Origin: Channallabes apus
Taxonomy: Eukaryota > Chordata > Actinopteri > Siluriformes > Clariidae
Length of the DNA: 64,000 nt
Reading direction: 5' to 3'
NCBI GenBank assembly: GCA_030522415.1
Contig: JAMASW010000050.1
Coordinates: forward strand, 40,998 to 104,997
The notes beneath the pieces were generated by a model, which was not told the DNA's origin, did not search any database, and saw nothing but the letters and a program-made list of their open reading frames with translations. The position numbers were made by a program, and so were the translations under genes. Positions 22,254-33,954 of this stretch are shown one piece after another; the stretch's first letter is position 1; each line of letters starts with the position of its first letter.

Positions 22254-22609
22254 CTGTGAAATATACAAATCAGTGCAAAGTGGTTAAAATACTGTATAGT
22301 ATCACTTTTTCAATTTTCCTCAGTGGGTTCCTGTTCTGAGACAAACTGTCCACTAGTCTTCAGTATATTTAGCATTTTCTGCATATTTAAACCCAATATG
22401 CAGTTTCTTCAGCAGTATCTGTATGCTGTAATAGTTGTATGCTGTTAAGTTACAATAATGAGACTAATACTCAATTAGACAGTAGATAGAAACATTTAGT
22501 GATAACCACCTCATTCTCGGGCACCTACAGTTAAACGATACACATGTGAATACATACTTATTTGCTTTCTATCTGTGAGGTGTGCTGTAATAAAGTATTG
22601 CCAACTTAC

Positions 22610-22635
22610 CTTGCATTAGCTTGTGACTGCAATAT
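22610..22635 (-). other. Candidate 26-nt micro-exon of the SAMD3-like gene
   Basis: On the minus strand TCTTTTACAG precedes and GTAAGTTGGC follows the 26-nt sequence starting ATATTGCAGTCACAAGC. Both sites match the consensus well and it lies between the 5' exons and the last exon. Splicing itself is inferred. Confidence 0.4.
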
Positions 22636-23205
22636 CTGTAAAAGAATGTAAGAAATGTTCATGTCAGAATTAATTTTTAACTGCTTGCAGATATCAACCA
22701 CGTGTAAAGTGGATGTTGGTCAGTAAAAGAACATCATGAAATAAAATATAGGCTTTACAACTTATAAGATTGATTGTTAATTAAGATTTATTTAAACAAG
22801 CATTTAGACTTATGTAATTGCAAAAGTGTGCAGTATGTCACCTTATCGATTTCAATATATAGCTATCATACCCAATAGTAGAGGTAAACAATATAAATAA
22901 AGTTCAAGGTAATATTTGCCTTGTACAAGTGCATTTTAAAAACTAACATTAATCCTGTGTGATTAAGATGCGAAAAACAGGGTGATTATTACATTTCGGC
23001 AGCTCGAACTTTACTGGGACAGAATGCTAGAACACGACAGGGCAATGCCTCGAGCTAAGTTTGCACGGATGTTAAAACTCATTTTTACAATAATCGTCTG
23101 ACAAGATTAAGGTCATATGTGACCTTCTAGATTTTTCTCTCTCTGACCCGGTTTATCCCACCCTTCATCAGCACACGCACTCAGGACTTGGATGATGTTG
23201 CAATT

Positions 23206-23290
23206 TATTGGGTTCCTGCACACAGAGCAGTAGGAGACAAAACAGCAAGCTCAAAAATGCTACAACTCCACCCACAGCAGTTCTCCACAG
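23206..23290 (-). pseudogene. Retrocopy of two spliced 5' exons
   Basis: The 85 bp equal exon two (23689-23744, 56 nt) joined without a gap to the first 29 nt of exon one (from 23969). In the parental copies these parts are separated by 224 bp bounded by GTAAG and AG on the minus strand. The copy has neither intron nor splice signals, so it derives from processed RNA. It keeps the same orientation as its parent and lies in its downstream intron. No poly(A) or target duplication is evident. Confidence 0.75.
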
Positions 23291-23688
23291 CTCTGCTGCA
23301 CTTAACATGAAATGAAACAACAAAATGAACAAAAATAAAAATAATCTGAAATGTGAATTTCTTCAAACAGTCAACCAAACAGTCTAGTTTAACCAATTCA
23401 ATAGAGCCTATTTTTTCCCCCCCAATATTGCTTTGTGATCGTATAGGACATTTTAATCATACAGGAATAAAATAATAGAAAGTCTGAATATAAAGTAAAG
23501 CATGCTACATAAATTACACAGCTTACATCATCTATTCTGTAGAACTCTGTATGCATGAGAATTAACAGGACATTTCTTGAGTGCTTTCACAAAAAAACTA
23601 ATGGCACCAAACATTTACCTAACCACAGAAAATGCACAGAATACTACAGAGTAACTTTATACACATTATATGATAAATAAATAATTAC

Positions 23689-24040
23689 CTGCACACAGAG
23701 CAGTAGGAGACAAAACAGCAAGCTCAAAAATGCTACAACTCCACCTATTCAGAACATGTTGCATTTCATTAGCACATTAGCACATGGCAAAACCAGGTAC
23801 ATCAAAACGGAAATAAAAGTATTAAAATACCACAGATATTGAACAAAAATACACTTGACAGATGAATCAATACCTATGCTATTGAATACCTTTCAAACAG
23901 TGCCTGACATTTCTTGTGAAATTATATTTTTTACTTTTATTGTGGAGCTACAACAGATCGCAACTTACCCACAGCAGTTCTCCACAGCTCTGCTGCAGAC
24001 TGTTCGAACACAGTGGGAAACAGCGCCTCTGGCGTAACCA
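23689..24040 (-). other. 5' exons of the SAMD3-like gene (probably untranslated)
   Basis: Exon one runs from an undefined start near 24040 down to 23969 and ends GCTGTGG|GTAAG on the minus strand. Exon two is 23689-23744, after TGAATAG and before GTAATT. The junction is proved by the spliced retrocopy at 23206-23290. No long reading frame is present, so these are probably 5' UTR or short coding exons. Promoter elements were not identified. Confidence 0.55.
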
Positions 24041-24882
24041 ATAGGAAGCGCATTCACATTAACGTAGGATTTACTTACAGAACTCATATTTATATCTGTG
24101 TAACATTTATCTCGTTACACATATATAAAACTTAAGACAATTGTTTTCGACAGATATGCCGTTTGCTAATAACGAATTGTGGTGCAAATCGCAAACTCTG
24201 TCAACTATATTAATAGCTTCATTTAGTAATGATTTAACTCTGTTTAACAAAACTAAGATTAAGTTTTAACGTTATCCAAACATCTGTTAACACTGTTAAC
24301 ATGAACACTTTTAGCACTTGTACCTCAATAAAAAAAAGAAACGGTAGGCACAAACCACTGGGGCTGCAGATAGCTTAATGACTCTACACTTTTCTGCAAA
24401 TATATTTCAATTAATTACTTAGCATATTAATAACTTACCGTGGTAAAATTCACATTAGCCGTGGTGAAATCTCTCTTCCTTTCCTCTGTGCGCGCCGCTT
24501 CATACTTCGGAGCCAAAGCGGAAGTACGTCACGAGTCTGCGTGCACGTAGTCCATTACCTTGCCGAACTGAGTACATTTTACTTTAAGTTGTTCATTTTT
24601 GGTGTGATTTGATTAGATGGCAAACACTAAGTAAATATTACTGAGGAGATTGTATTTAAATTTACATATGTATTTTAGTATAATAAATGACAAAGAAACT
24701 GCAAGTAATGTACTGAATTAAACATGCCATTTTTAAGTAAAAAGACAAAATAGTATTTGTTTGTAAAACATACTTAAATAATGTTACCATTATTTACAAG
24801 GTCAAAAAATCACTTTTTACAGTGCACGGGAAAAATTACAAAATGAAAAAACAAACAGTGTCTACTTTATAAACAGCTTAGT

Positions 24883-25113
24883 ATGTGCGTCGAGATGCTG
24901 AAATCCCTTGCATGTTTTTGCTTCCAAGTGGAGAGATATTTGACCGATAGCCTAGAACAAAAGATCTATAGGTGTGATCACAACCCCCTCCGACCGACCG
25001 TGCCATCAATCACTGACCACCTCAGAAGTTCCCTCCAATGTATGGCTGCAATACTTGTTTTGCAAGTATTTTTAACACCATTCAAAGGCGTACAAGTTCC
25101 ATTCAACATATAA
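24883..25113 (+). CDS. Unrecognised conserved reading frame (left copy)
   Basis: This frame begins MCVEMLKSLACFCFQVERYL and runs on through YRCDHNPLRPTVPSITDHL and CMAAILVLQVFLTPFKG. A near-identical frame of 97 residues is present in the right copy on the opposite strand (39309-39602). There the end reads VIGYDTLKENLIVLKNSVNV, whereas here a 1.1-kb insertion at about 25093 replaces it. I do not recognise a domain. It may be a fragment of a transposase. Conservation between the copies may only reflect recent duplication. Confidence 0.3.
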   Translation: MCVEMLKSLACFCFQVERYLTDSLEQKIYRCDHNPLRPTVPSITDHLRSSLQCMAAILVLQVFLTPFKGVQVPFNI

Positions 25114-26103
25114 TGATGTCTCCACATGTTAATATATTCCTAAAATTTATATATTACAAGTTGATAAACTGATCTGCGGTAGCGGAAAAATCCGCTGAAA
25201 AAAGGACAGGCTACAGCGCACGCACACACACACACAGACACACACACACACACACAGACACACCTCCCTTGAGCCCTCGGTAAACATCCAAGCACTGAGG
25301 CACGCAAATCCCCTGACCACAATAAGGTGGCAATCCCTCAGGGGGGAAGATGAAAAATACAAATTAAATAAATAAAACAAAATAAAATATCCTTAATCCA
25401 GATTTTATCAATCAACGACATAATATTGATCTTAGCTGGATGGTCTAATTCTCAAAACCGTTTAACCTAAAGAAAAACTTAACACACTATAACTAGAATA
25501 TTTACAAAACTGAAAGGTTGTCTTATGTATAATAAAAAAACCTCATAACTCAAAAAGATCATATTATGTTTTTATATATTTTTTTTTAGATTTTTTTTAT
25601 AGTAACTGAACAGCTCTCTTCTCTCCAATCCACTCCTAAACCACAGTCTCCTATTTCTCTGTGCGTGCTCTGGAGCCTGTGAATGAATACACGCAGCTGA
25701 GGTTTTGTATAGAGATACAATAATTTTACTGCTGGAAAATCAGCATTTTATCTAATTTGAAATATAAACCTAATATTATCTGTTACTTAATATATTTTCT
25801 TTAAAAACAGTGGTTTTTTATATCATAAATATAATAATCCATAATTATGTGGGTATCCATATTAGATGGCTTTTAGTGAAATAAAACTGTAACTTACTTT
25901 AAAACTAAACATGGTCCCTAAAACGGAGCTCTGGACACAGAGCTACAGACCCCACTGTAACCCCCTTACCCAGTTAGCTAGCAGTTAATGACCACCACTA
26001 CTTGTGCAGTTCATAAAAGGACAGGTAATGTTTGTCGCGCTGTTGCACAAACAGCACGCTCATTTATTTAAGAGAGAGTTTATGAGAGTTTATGAGTGTG
26101 CTG

Positions 26104-26210
26104 CTTTGATGTGCTGGGTATGGCGAGGCGTCGACGGCTGATCAGTGTAAAGTAGCGTACTTTACACACTGATTAGCAGTTGGCGCCCCGCCATACCCAG
26201 CAGATCAAAG
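26104..26210. repeat. 107-bp near-perfect hairpin
   Basis: CTTTGATGTGCTGGGTATGG at the left end is matched by CCATACCCAGCAGATCAAAG at the right. The arms continue through GGCTGATCAGTGTAAAGTA and TACTTTACACACTGATTAGC around a 3-nt loop. Paired arms are about 50 nt. It lies at the edge of the stretch that is present in the left copy but absent from the right. Confidence 0.9.
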
Positions 26211-26327
26211 GGGCAGTTATCGGCTATGACGCGTTGAAGGAGAACTTAATAGTTCTCAAAAATAGTGTAAATGTCTGCAACAATCACTAACCATTAAAAT
26301 GTTTTTTTTTTGTAATTAAACACGAAA

Positions 26328-26336
<9 letters not shown>

Positions 26337-26415
<79 letters not shown>
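26337..26415. repeat. (TA)n(CA)n microsatellite
   Basis: About 66 bp of alternating TA followed by a short CA run. The matching place in the right copy (about 39230-39260) has a much shorter GT/TA run. Confidence 0.95.
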
Positions 26416-26417
<2 letters not shown>

Positions 26418-28538
26418 AGGGCGTAGGTTTGCTACCTATGACTCCAACTAATACCCCATCCCCCAATCCCCTTTTCCACCCACCAACCCCCAACCCCCTG
26501 CCCCATCCACCTACCAACCTCCCACCCCAACTATGTCCACTGAAGACATGTTTTTCTTAATATGGTGCGAAATCACTTTACATTAATACTAGCAATGCTT
26601 TGATTGATATTAATCCACTCGAAATGCAATTCATTAAGTTAAATTAAGGAATAGTGTAAAGTTAAAGGAATGTTTCATAACTGACAAAAAGATAGTCTTT
26701 AATAAAATAAAAACTATTCTTTATTGAGCCCTAGTGCAAATGAAACATCTCAATCATCTGTATATATATAAAAGTAGATTACATCTAAACATGAACTACT
26801 GTTACAGTAGGTACAGTACCACATAACAGCTCAATGCCTATTGCTCCTATATGAAGGAGACAAAAACATGCCTTCGCCTCTTGTTAACAAAAATAAACTG
26901 CTGGCATATTTGCTTGACATCAATATTGTCCAGGCTGTTCTTTTTTTCTTCTGATAAACACTAAAGATGATATTTTGTAGAATGCTGAAAACCTGTAATC
27001 ATTGATTTACATAGTATTTGTTTTTCCTGCTACGGAAGTCAATGTTTTCAGCTTTTTTCCCCAATATCTTATTTTGTATTCAACAAAATAAAGAAAATCA
27101 TTAAAGTTTGGAACCACTTAAGGAGTAAATAGTGAGTAAAGTTTTTTTGGGGGTGAACAATGGCTTTGACCCTAACTCTTCCCCTCTGACTGCACTAGGA
27201 CCGGACAGCATTGCCACCTGATGAAATAGCGTGACAAAAAAGTGAAATGTCAGTTCAAAACTTTTGCCAAAAACACTAATGAATCACTTACATCCTCAGC
27301 CTATCACTCCTCATAATGCTAAATATTAGTATAATCAACATGTATAATACACGCACACATACTGTATTATATGTTATATATATAATCAACATTCAGATTG
27401 ACCTCCTGTGACCTCACCTCTTCACCTGAACTACAACATCGCTGATCTGCTCCTGTCCCCTAATTGAAAAACATTGAGGGATTCCTTATGAGCATGGACA
27501 GAGAATGCCTCAGCCTATTATTGGTAACAATGTTAAATCTCAGGACAACTACAGTGGCTTGCAAAAGTATTCGCCCCCCGTGAACTTTTCCACATTTTGT
27601 CACATTACAGCCACAAACATGAATCAATTTTATTGGAATTCCACGTGAAAGACCAATACAAAGTGGTGTACACGCGAGAAGTGGAACGAAAATCATACAT
27701 GATTTCAAACATTTTTTTTTTACAAATAAATAACTGAAAAGTGGGGTGTGTGTAATTATTCAGCCCCCTTTGGTCTGAGTGCAGTCAGTTGGCCATAGAC
27801 ATTGCCTGATGAGTGCTAATGACTAGAGAGCACCTGTGTGTAATCTACACTCTCTCCATCGCTGTCTGATACACAGCACAGGTGTTTAGGTTCTGTTACC
27901 TGACAAAACAGGATAAACACATGCCATTTAAACAGCAATCATTTTATTTCACTTTTTCACTTTTGAGTCTTGGTGTGCAAACCTCGAATCAAATCATTAA
28001 TGTTCGCCAAGTAAGTGAATGCATTTTAAAAACTATTTTTCTGAAGTGGATTGTCTATTGGTGTCAACAAAATTCTAGCCATATGGCAATATTAGTACAT
28101 TAGCTTATCAATTTCTTTCACAATACTGATTTCTGACAAACAGTCACTAGATTAGGAGACTGACAGGGATCATATTTATACTTTTACATTTAGCTGTTTA
28201 ATCTGCTGTTTATTTTACGTCCGTATTCACAGACTATAACCTGGCCTGCTGTAATGAATGTGAGTCCACTGCATTTGGCGCTGCTTGTGTCTGAACGCAG
28301 CCAATAGTCTATCACATGATGGCAGGGAAAGGCACAGCCAATCAAAATGTTCATATTTGTTTTGGGGGCAGGAGGACTCAAGGAGGGAACGTGATTTATC
28401 CCTTTCTGCGTGTCTAGGTTAATGTTGACAGAACGATTAAAAAAAAAAGTGGATTAAATTATTGGTGGGGACATTTCAATGGTCGGAGGATATTGGTGGG
28501 GACACATCCCCTCCGTCCACCCTAAATCTACGCCCCTG
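26416..28538. mobile_element. DNA transposon with CARGGGCGTAG inverted ends
   Basis: The left end CAAGGGCGTAGGTTTG and right end AAATCTACGCCCCTG are imperfect inverted repeats. The inner right end (GGGGACACATCCCCTCCGTC) is a motif common at one end of fish DNA-transposon copies. It sits in a TA/CA microsatellite, which hides any target duplication. No transposase is recognised. The right copy keeps only the first 20 bp of this element (GGTAGCAAACCTACGCC at 39212), so it was present before a deletion there. The family is not named. Confidence 0.5.
27550..27850 (+). mobile_element. Tc1-like 5' end fragment (third family)
   Basis: It starts at TA with CAGTGGCTTGCAAAAGTATT and continues through the long inverted-repeat region (CACATTTTGTCACATTACAG, CCAATACAAAGTGGTGTACA) to about 27850. 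There the match to a Tc1-type left end stops and no transposase follows. The motif GTGAACTTTTCCACATTTTG is typical of this fish family. Confidence 0.75.
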
Positions 28539-28691
28539 TATATATATATAATTTAAAACTATTTATTCATTTGTCTTTTATTTACTTACTTACTAGCGAA
28601 TGCTTTTTTAGGGCTCTAAAAACTACGGCAGTATGAGTGACAATGGAATAGGACGTGTGAGTTGCACCGGTCACACACACACACACACACA

Positions 28692-28730
<39 letters not shown>

Positions 28731-28756
28731 TTCTTAAAACATCATGTTCACCCATG

Positions 28757-29930
28757 CACTGAAAAAAAGAACTTGTAAGATTTACTTGATAAAATCCTCA
28801 TAACAATTTGGACACAGATTTTAAGTAAATTTTATTGCTCCAATATAAGGCTGAATCCCATTTCTACCCCCTACCCTTCCATTTGACGCGTTCACGTGAA
28901 GTGGTAGAGGTGTCTCATTTCTCTTTTGGTTGGAGGTGTAGGGGGAGGGGGGAAGGGCCAGATAGCCCTCCAAACGAAGATTTTTCAGGACCTCACTTCA
29001 AACGAAGGGCTAAGCGAAGTTTTCAACATGGCTGCTCACTCGAGCAAGCAGACCCATAAATGTTAAGTCATTTTTGCCATTAATAAAGATTTTTATGACA
29101 AGTTTTCATTATATGTATATTACCTCTAGTCTTGTGTTTGTGTTTATGGTGATGTTCTGTAAAGAAACGTTTGCAAAAAAAATCGCTAAAGTTTGCTAGC
29201 GGATAGCACATATTGCACAATATTACAAATATATATTTTTATGTCACATACACTTTACTGCATGCTACAAACAAATATGAAATTTCAGTAGCACGGCATT
29301 TTGCCGAGCATTTGATAACGCATTGTTTGTTTTGCTTACGGCCATACACTATTGTTTTGCTTACACTATTCTTACTTATTGCAACGTGACCACAGTTTTG
29401 TAATTTATATTCTGTATATGGACGGCTGAGGAAACCCGAAGACTCATCCGTGTTCGTGGTGAAAATGAGCAACTTTTTTAAAAATCGAAATACGGCGCAA
29501 AAAACCTTTGGGAGTGAGTAATCTCTCTTATTGGAATGTGTGATAAACATCGGCGCATGTCCTCTGACGTAACATTAGGAACCAGCGACAACGTATGATG
29601 ACGTATAACAGTGTTGTCCCATTTCTTAGGGGAAATATTTATACCCTTCCCCTTTCCACTTCGTTTCAAGGGACAAGGGGAAGAAAATAGAATTGTGATT
29701 CAGCCTAAGTAAAACTCACCCGTAATTGTCAGGTAAAATTTACTTAATTAAATGAACAATAAAAGAAATCAAGTAAAAGTTACATAATTATATTTAATGC
29801 ACAAATTAGATTTATTTAAAATAATCAAGTAAAGTTAATTCATTATTGTATCAGCAGGAACCTTAATTTTATGAAATTACTATCATTTTGTTTTGTGAGA
29901 TTTTCCCTTAACTTGGTTTTATCAATTTAT
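28757..29930. mobile_element. CACTG-type terminus interrupted by a MITE
   Basis: CACTGAAAAAAAGAACTTG resembles the left end of the element at 21258, and the next 90 bp have the same AAGTAAA/TTTACTT style. The sequence resumes after the inserted MITE at 29709 (AAGTAAAACTCACCCGTAAT) with more of these motifs. The opposite terminus is not found, so its extent is uncertain and 29930 is simply where homology with the right copy begins. Confidence 0.4.
28849..29705. mobile_element. Harbinger-like MITE, 857 bp
   Basis: The ends GGCTGAATCCCATTTCT and AGAATTGTGATTCAGCC are imperfect inverted repeats. A 3-bp TAA duplication flanks them (28846-28848 and 29706-29708), as expected for PIF/Harbinger elements. 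It contains no transposase. It interrupts the CACTG-type sequence, joining TTTATTGCTCCAATA to AAGTAAAACTCACCC when removed. Confidence 0.7.
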
Positions 29931-30429
29931 ATTACTCCCTATAATAATGTAAACATTGCTAATTTATGTTTTGGAAAGAAACTTAAGTAATTATTTCATC
30001 TATATCTTTCATAAATCACACAACTAAAATATAATTAAACAGTTTATTCAGCAACATTACCAAATATTTGTGACGTTCACAGTCTAGATCCAAGTTGTCT
30101 TTTTAATAAAAGTGCATTCAGCTAAATTTTGCATCCATAGAAAAAAACTGCACGGCACCAGGGCCTGAAATACTTGTTTTAAACAAAATTGTGTAAAATA
30201 ATAAATAAATAGAATACAGCATTCATTGAGAAATAAAATACAGCAGAAAATACATTAAACAAACTGTAGAATAAACATTAAAACTTAATAGCCCTCGGAA
30301 GCAGTGAAGTTGCAACATTCAAATCAGCACTCTGGACTAGTGCACTTAAAAGTATGCCATTGAAACCATAACGCATTAAAACATTAAGCTGAACATGTAA
30401 AGACTTGTAGTCAAGCCAAATCAAATGTT

Positions 30430-32937
30430 TTAAGATAACTTCATCTTTAAAGCTTGCACTTTTAGTGATAGCTTAATCCCATCAAGTTCTAGAAGAACTT
30501 TCTGAAAATAGCTCAAATGTGTAGCCCAGTGCTCGGAGCTATTGCCACATTCTTGCAAAATTTCCTCTCCTTCAAGGATTATGGATACACCAACCGGTTC
30601 TTCCCCTTCAACAGCACAGACGACAAGGATTTTAAGAAGGTGCATACTGGCATCACTTCGTCTGTCCCCCTGCATAAAATGTACAAGAAAATAAATAATT
30701 TATTTTGAGAAACAAAAAAAAAATCTGAATTGCTTCAAGCTGTGCTGACTTCATTTCACAGAGAAAAAAAATAATAAAAATAATTGATAATAAAAAATGA
30801 CCATCACTTCATATACTTCAGATTGTTAAACTTGGGTTAAATTGCTTTAGCAATAATCTTGCATCACTAAAACATTGTTAAACATGGCATGAGATGGCTA
30901 CACTCCATAGATTACTCTGCACCTTTACAGTGTCAGGAAATCCTATGATGAATGCTGAGTTTGTATTTAAAGGGTTAGTCCAAACATGAAAATTCGTTCA
31001 ATAATTACTCAGATTTATATATTCATTTGCATTTATATGCTTCTGTCCAATACAACAAACACTATATTCAAGGTATTAATAAATTGTATAATTAATAAGA
31101 AAATAATGCTTTACCAGGCAATCATCAAAGAGATCCTCTTCAGATTCACGTCTAATCTTTACGCTTTGTTTCTGTGAAAATATTTACATTGTATCATTAC
31201 ATAATCTTTTATTCGTACAACTACATTTAGGCATTTCTTCATCTTTTGTAAGTTTGCCTTTATCCAAAGCAAATTACAAAAGAGGAAGGCATCAAGCATG
31301 TCAAGCAGTGCTACTAGCACAAAGTTTCTGACACCGTTAGAAAAATACAAGATAGATCAGCGAGGGATTAAGGAAAAAGTAAGAAGCAAGAATCATGTGT
31401 GGAAAGATTAAGCATGCAGGGTCACAGGATGACTCGACTTATTTTTATTGTCTGCAATGCGATTTAGACAAATTAGAACTGCGGTCAAGCCAGCCGCGAT
31501 TGATTTTAGTGTGCGCACATATTACAGTGATTACGGTAGTTTCAGGACCGACACAGAGACAACGCGCTTTCAGAGCGCTTTTCATTTAGACGCCCAGGAC
31601 TGAGAGATAATACAACATGCTCAAATAAACAAATGTTCACAATGGGGAAAAAAAGTTAAATAAAATGCCTTTATTTCACTTCAGAGATCTATGAAAAAAT
31701 AAATTCTAGTAAGTATAAAACGCCATGGTCAGTTTTTATCCCATATAATGTACACACATTATATGATAAAAAAAAAGTTGAAAAAAACAATGATCTGTTC
31801 TTATTCAGGACGTCCCATACTATATACACACCAAATATGAAACAATTTTACTGCAGCATTTTTGAGATATTGGACATTATTACACTTTAAAGGGGTATAA
31901 AGACCCCATTTCTAATAAGTAGAAAAAAAACAATGATCAGTTCTTATTCAGGATGTCCCATACTATATACACACCACATATGAAACTATTTTACTGCAGC
32001 ATTTTTGAGATATTGGACATTATTACACTTTAAAGGGGTATAAAGACCCCATTTCTAATAAGTAGAAAAAAACAATGATCAGTTCTTATTCAGGACGTCC
32101 CATACTATATACACACCACATACAGTATGAAACTATTTTACTGCAGGATTTTTCAGATATGGGGCATTCTCTCTGTGTTGTTCATGAAACTACCGTAATC
32201 ACTGTAATATGCGCGCGCACTAAAATCAATCGCGGCTGGCTTGACCGTGTTTTTCTGAACCGCGGCTGGCTTTACCGCAGTAAATTAGAGCTGCTGTCAA
32301 TACTGTATGAACATATGTACAGGTTCTTTACTCGTAACTCATTAATAAAGTTCGGCTTCAGAAAAAAAAACGTTTATTGCTAGTGCTCTTTTACCATTTA
32401 ATGCTTTAACACACACGACTCAGTTTGTTCAGAAATGGCATCTAACTGGCGAGCCTTTGTCTGAACACGCCGTTTTCACTCGGGGTGGCGGTAAGAAACA
32501 CACATCTCGGTGTATTAATCCGCGCGCTCGGTTTGTTATTATTTTATTTATTTATTTATTTACCACAGGACCCATGGGGGCTCCGTAGGTTCAGGTTTTT
32601 ACACGAAAACGGTGTTTTGTGAATCTCCACACTATTAAAAACTGAAATTGCTAATTGTACGTCCTGAGATTAAGATGAACATTAATTGGGAGTCATGAAA
32701 GCGAGAATCACATCCAAAAAAGAAAGTTAAACTTACCTCGAACACGACAAACTCCAGCTCCAGCCACGCCGTGTTGTACTGTACCTCCGTGATGATTCCC
32801 AACCGACTGATACACAGCGCGGGCACAGCGTCTCCAAACACGCATGCGCAGTTTAATTTGCACACATTTTCGGCTTCAGTAGACACACAATACTTCAGAC
32901 TGAAACACGACTGCCCCCTACAGGTAATGAAGGGCAT
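30430..32937 (-). CDS. Three-exon gene with SAMD3-like C terminus (left copy, open)
   Basis: Exons in order on the minus strand: 32937-32737 (67 codons, starts MPFITCRGQSCFSLKYCVST, ends LELEFVVFE, donor GAG|GTAAGT), 31171-31115 (19 codons, KQSVKIRRESEEDLFDDCL, acceptor TTTTCACAG, donor CTG|GTAAAG) and 30669-30430 (79 codons plus stop, acceptor TTTATGCAG). All three junctions are phase 0, so about 165 codons join with no stop. The last exon contains GVSIILEGEEILQECGN and YFQKVLLELDGIKLSLKVQA, the same C-terminal family as at 21.9 kb. An ATG 30 nt upstream (32967) is also possible. The 5' flank is GC-richer than its surroundings, with GCATGCGCA. The function is unknown. No SAM domain is seen in this short model. 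Further exons may be missed. Confidence 0.55.
31789..32165. repeat. About 142-bp tandem repeat, 2.6 copies
   Basis: Units starting TGATCTGTTCTTATTCAGG recur at 31791, 31934 and 32076. Each contains CCCATACTATATACACACCA and TAAAGGGGTATAAAGACCCC. The array lies in the first intron of the gene above. Confidence 0.9.
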
Positions 32938-33028
32938 GTTCACAGCTTCCCGCACGCAGCCGCGCAAAGCCGCGGCAAGTCACGGGATCCCTTTTCTCGA
33001 AACGCGGGTTTTTAATGGCGACATCTGT

Positions 33029-33954
33029 ATTTTAACCATATACAGTAGTTACAGTACATAGTATAATGAAATAACATTCCTTCAGGACCATAGTGCTCTA
33101 TAAAACAATATAACTAAGTGAGATTACACAGATCTAAAATTATTCCAAGACAATCTCAAACAACATAAAGTAAAAGTGTGACAATGAGCAGAGTTAAAAA
33201 CAGTGCAAAACCGACCCGGACCAAGTTCCTGCTGTCTTGGCTTGTAATGTGAGTAAAACTGAAAGACTAGATATTTCAGTAGGTTAATGATGAATGTAAG
33301 GGGTGTAAACATACCATGCTGCTTGATTGTCATAATGCACATCAGTAAAATACAATATTTCCTCTTTATGGCAGCCAGTTTAATAAATGTGTGAAAAAGA
33401 GAAATGATGAATAAGAGTGAATTGGATGGTATCCAGTTACTGTAGGTGTTTGTGTGTGTATTTGCGACTGTCCTATCTATGGAGTGAGGTAGGCTGACCC
33501 TAGCCTGGCAGGTGGCTAACAAATCCCTTCAATGAATCCCCAGGAAGCAACCCTAACCCTGTCAGTTTAGGATGTTTAGTGAATGAATAGACTGTTAAAT
33601 GTGTAAGGTGTAGGACATGTCTCCAAACTGTTAAGGTTTAAAATGAATTAAAGAAGGATTATTACTTGATGCGTCCACCGCACCTCGATCCACACACTGG
33701 TACGCTTACTGGTAGCTCACTGGTGGTCAAGTTTGTCATTAAAATAACTGTTGCTGCTGTCTTGGCTTGTATAGTTATATTAGGTTTAAACAGGAGTGCA
33801 TCTAGCATTGTGTGAGCTATTTAATTACAGATCCTTTAAGTGTCTTTCATTTAATTAAGACACTTTAGGCTCGTTTCAATTAGCTGGATGCTTTAAGCTG
33901 GTCCAATTTTAATTATTTCAATATATTAAAAGAATCCTTTAACATACTGTAATG
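33029..33954. other. Spacer between the inverted copies
   Basis: No match to either copy of the large element and none to the L2 LINE on its right. Short frames only. A doubled AACCCT near 33549 is too short to mean anything. Confidence 0.45.

Larger units (their letters stand above)
21258..24824 (-). mobile_element. CACTG-ended DNA transposon (CMC/EnSpm-like)
   Basis: The left end is CACTGAAAAAAAATTGGAG and the right end CACTTTTTACAGTG. The inverted CACTG...CAGTG termini are typical of the CMC (CACTA-like) superfamily. Subterminal regions repeat TACTTAAA and AAGTAAA motifs. The flanking bases (GGTA left, CACG right) do not form a duplication and the two flanks come from unrelated repeats, so the copy was rearranged after or during insertion. 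It carries a minus-strand gene with a SAMD3-like last exon but no visible transposase, so it is non-autonomous. The superfamily is inferred from the termini and from the related transposase-plus-SAMD3 locus at 49.8-53.3 kb. Confidence 0.6.
24825..33028 (-). mobile_element. Left copy of the ACAGATGTCGCC element, inverted, with later insertions
   Basis: From the terminus at 33017-33028 (GGCGACATCTGT on the plus strand) leftward, this block matches the right copy (36042-46329) in reverse. 29932-33028 pairs with 36042-39210; 24825-25092 plus 26206-26440 pair with 39212-39660; 25100-25290 pairs with 39880-40070; 25330-25600 pairs with 42150-42570. Blocks are shuffled and several younger elements are inserted (26416-28538, 28757-29930). 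The outer end is cut by the CACTG element at 24824, so no second terminus is seen. The gene inside is open, unlike the one in the right copy. Confidence 0.65.

Noticed and set aside
33540..33560. Telomere-like AACCCTAACCCT
   Set aside because: Only two units; no interstitial telomeric array.
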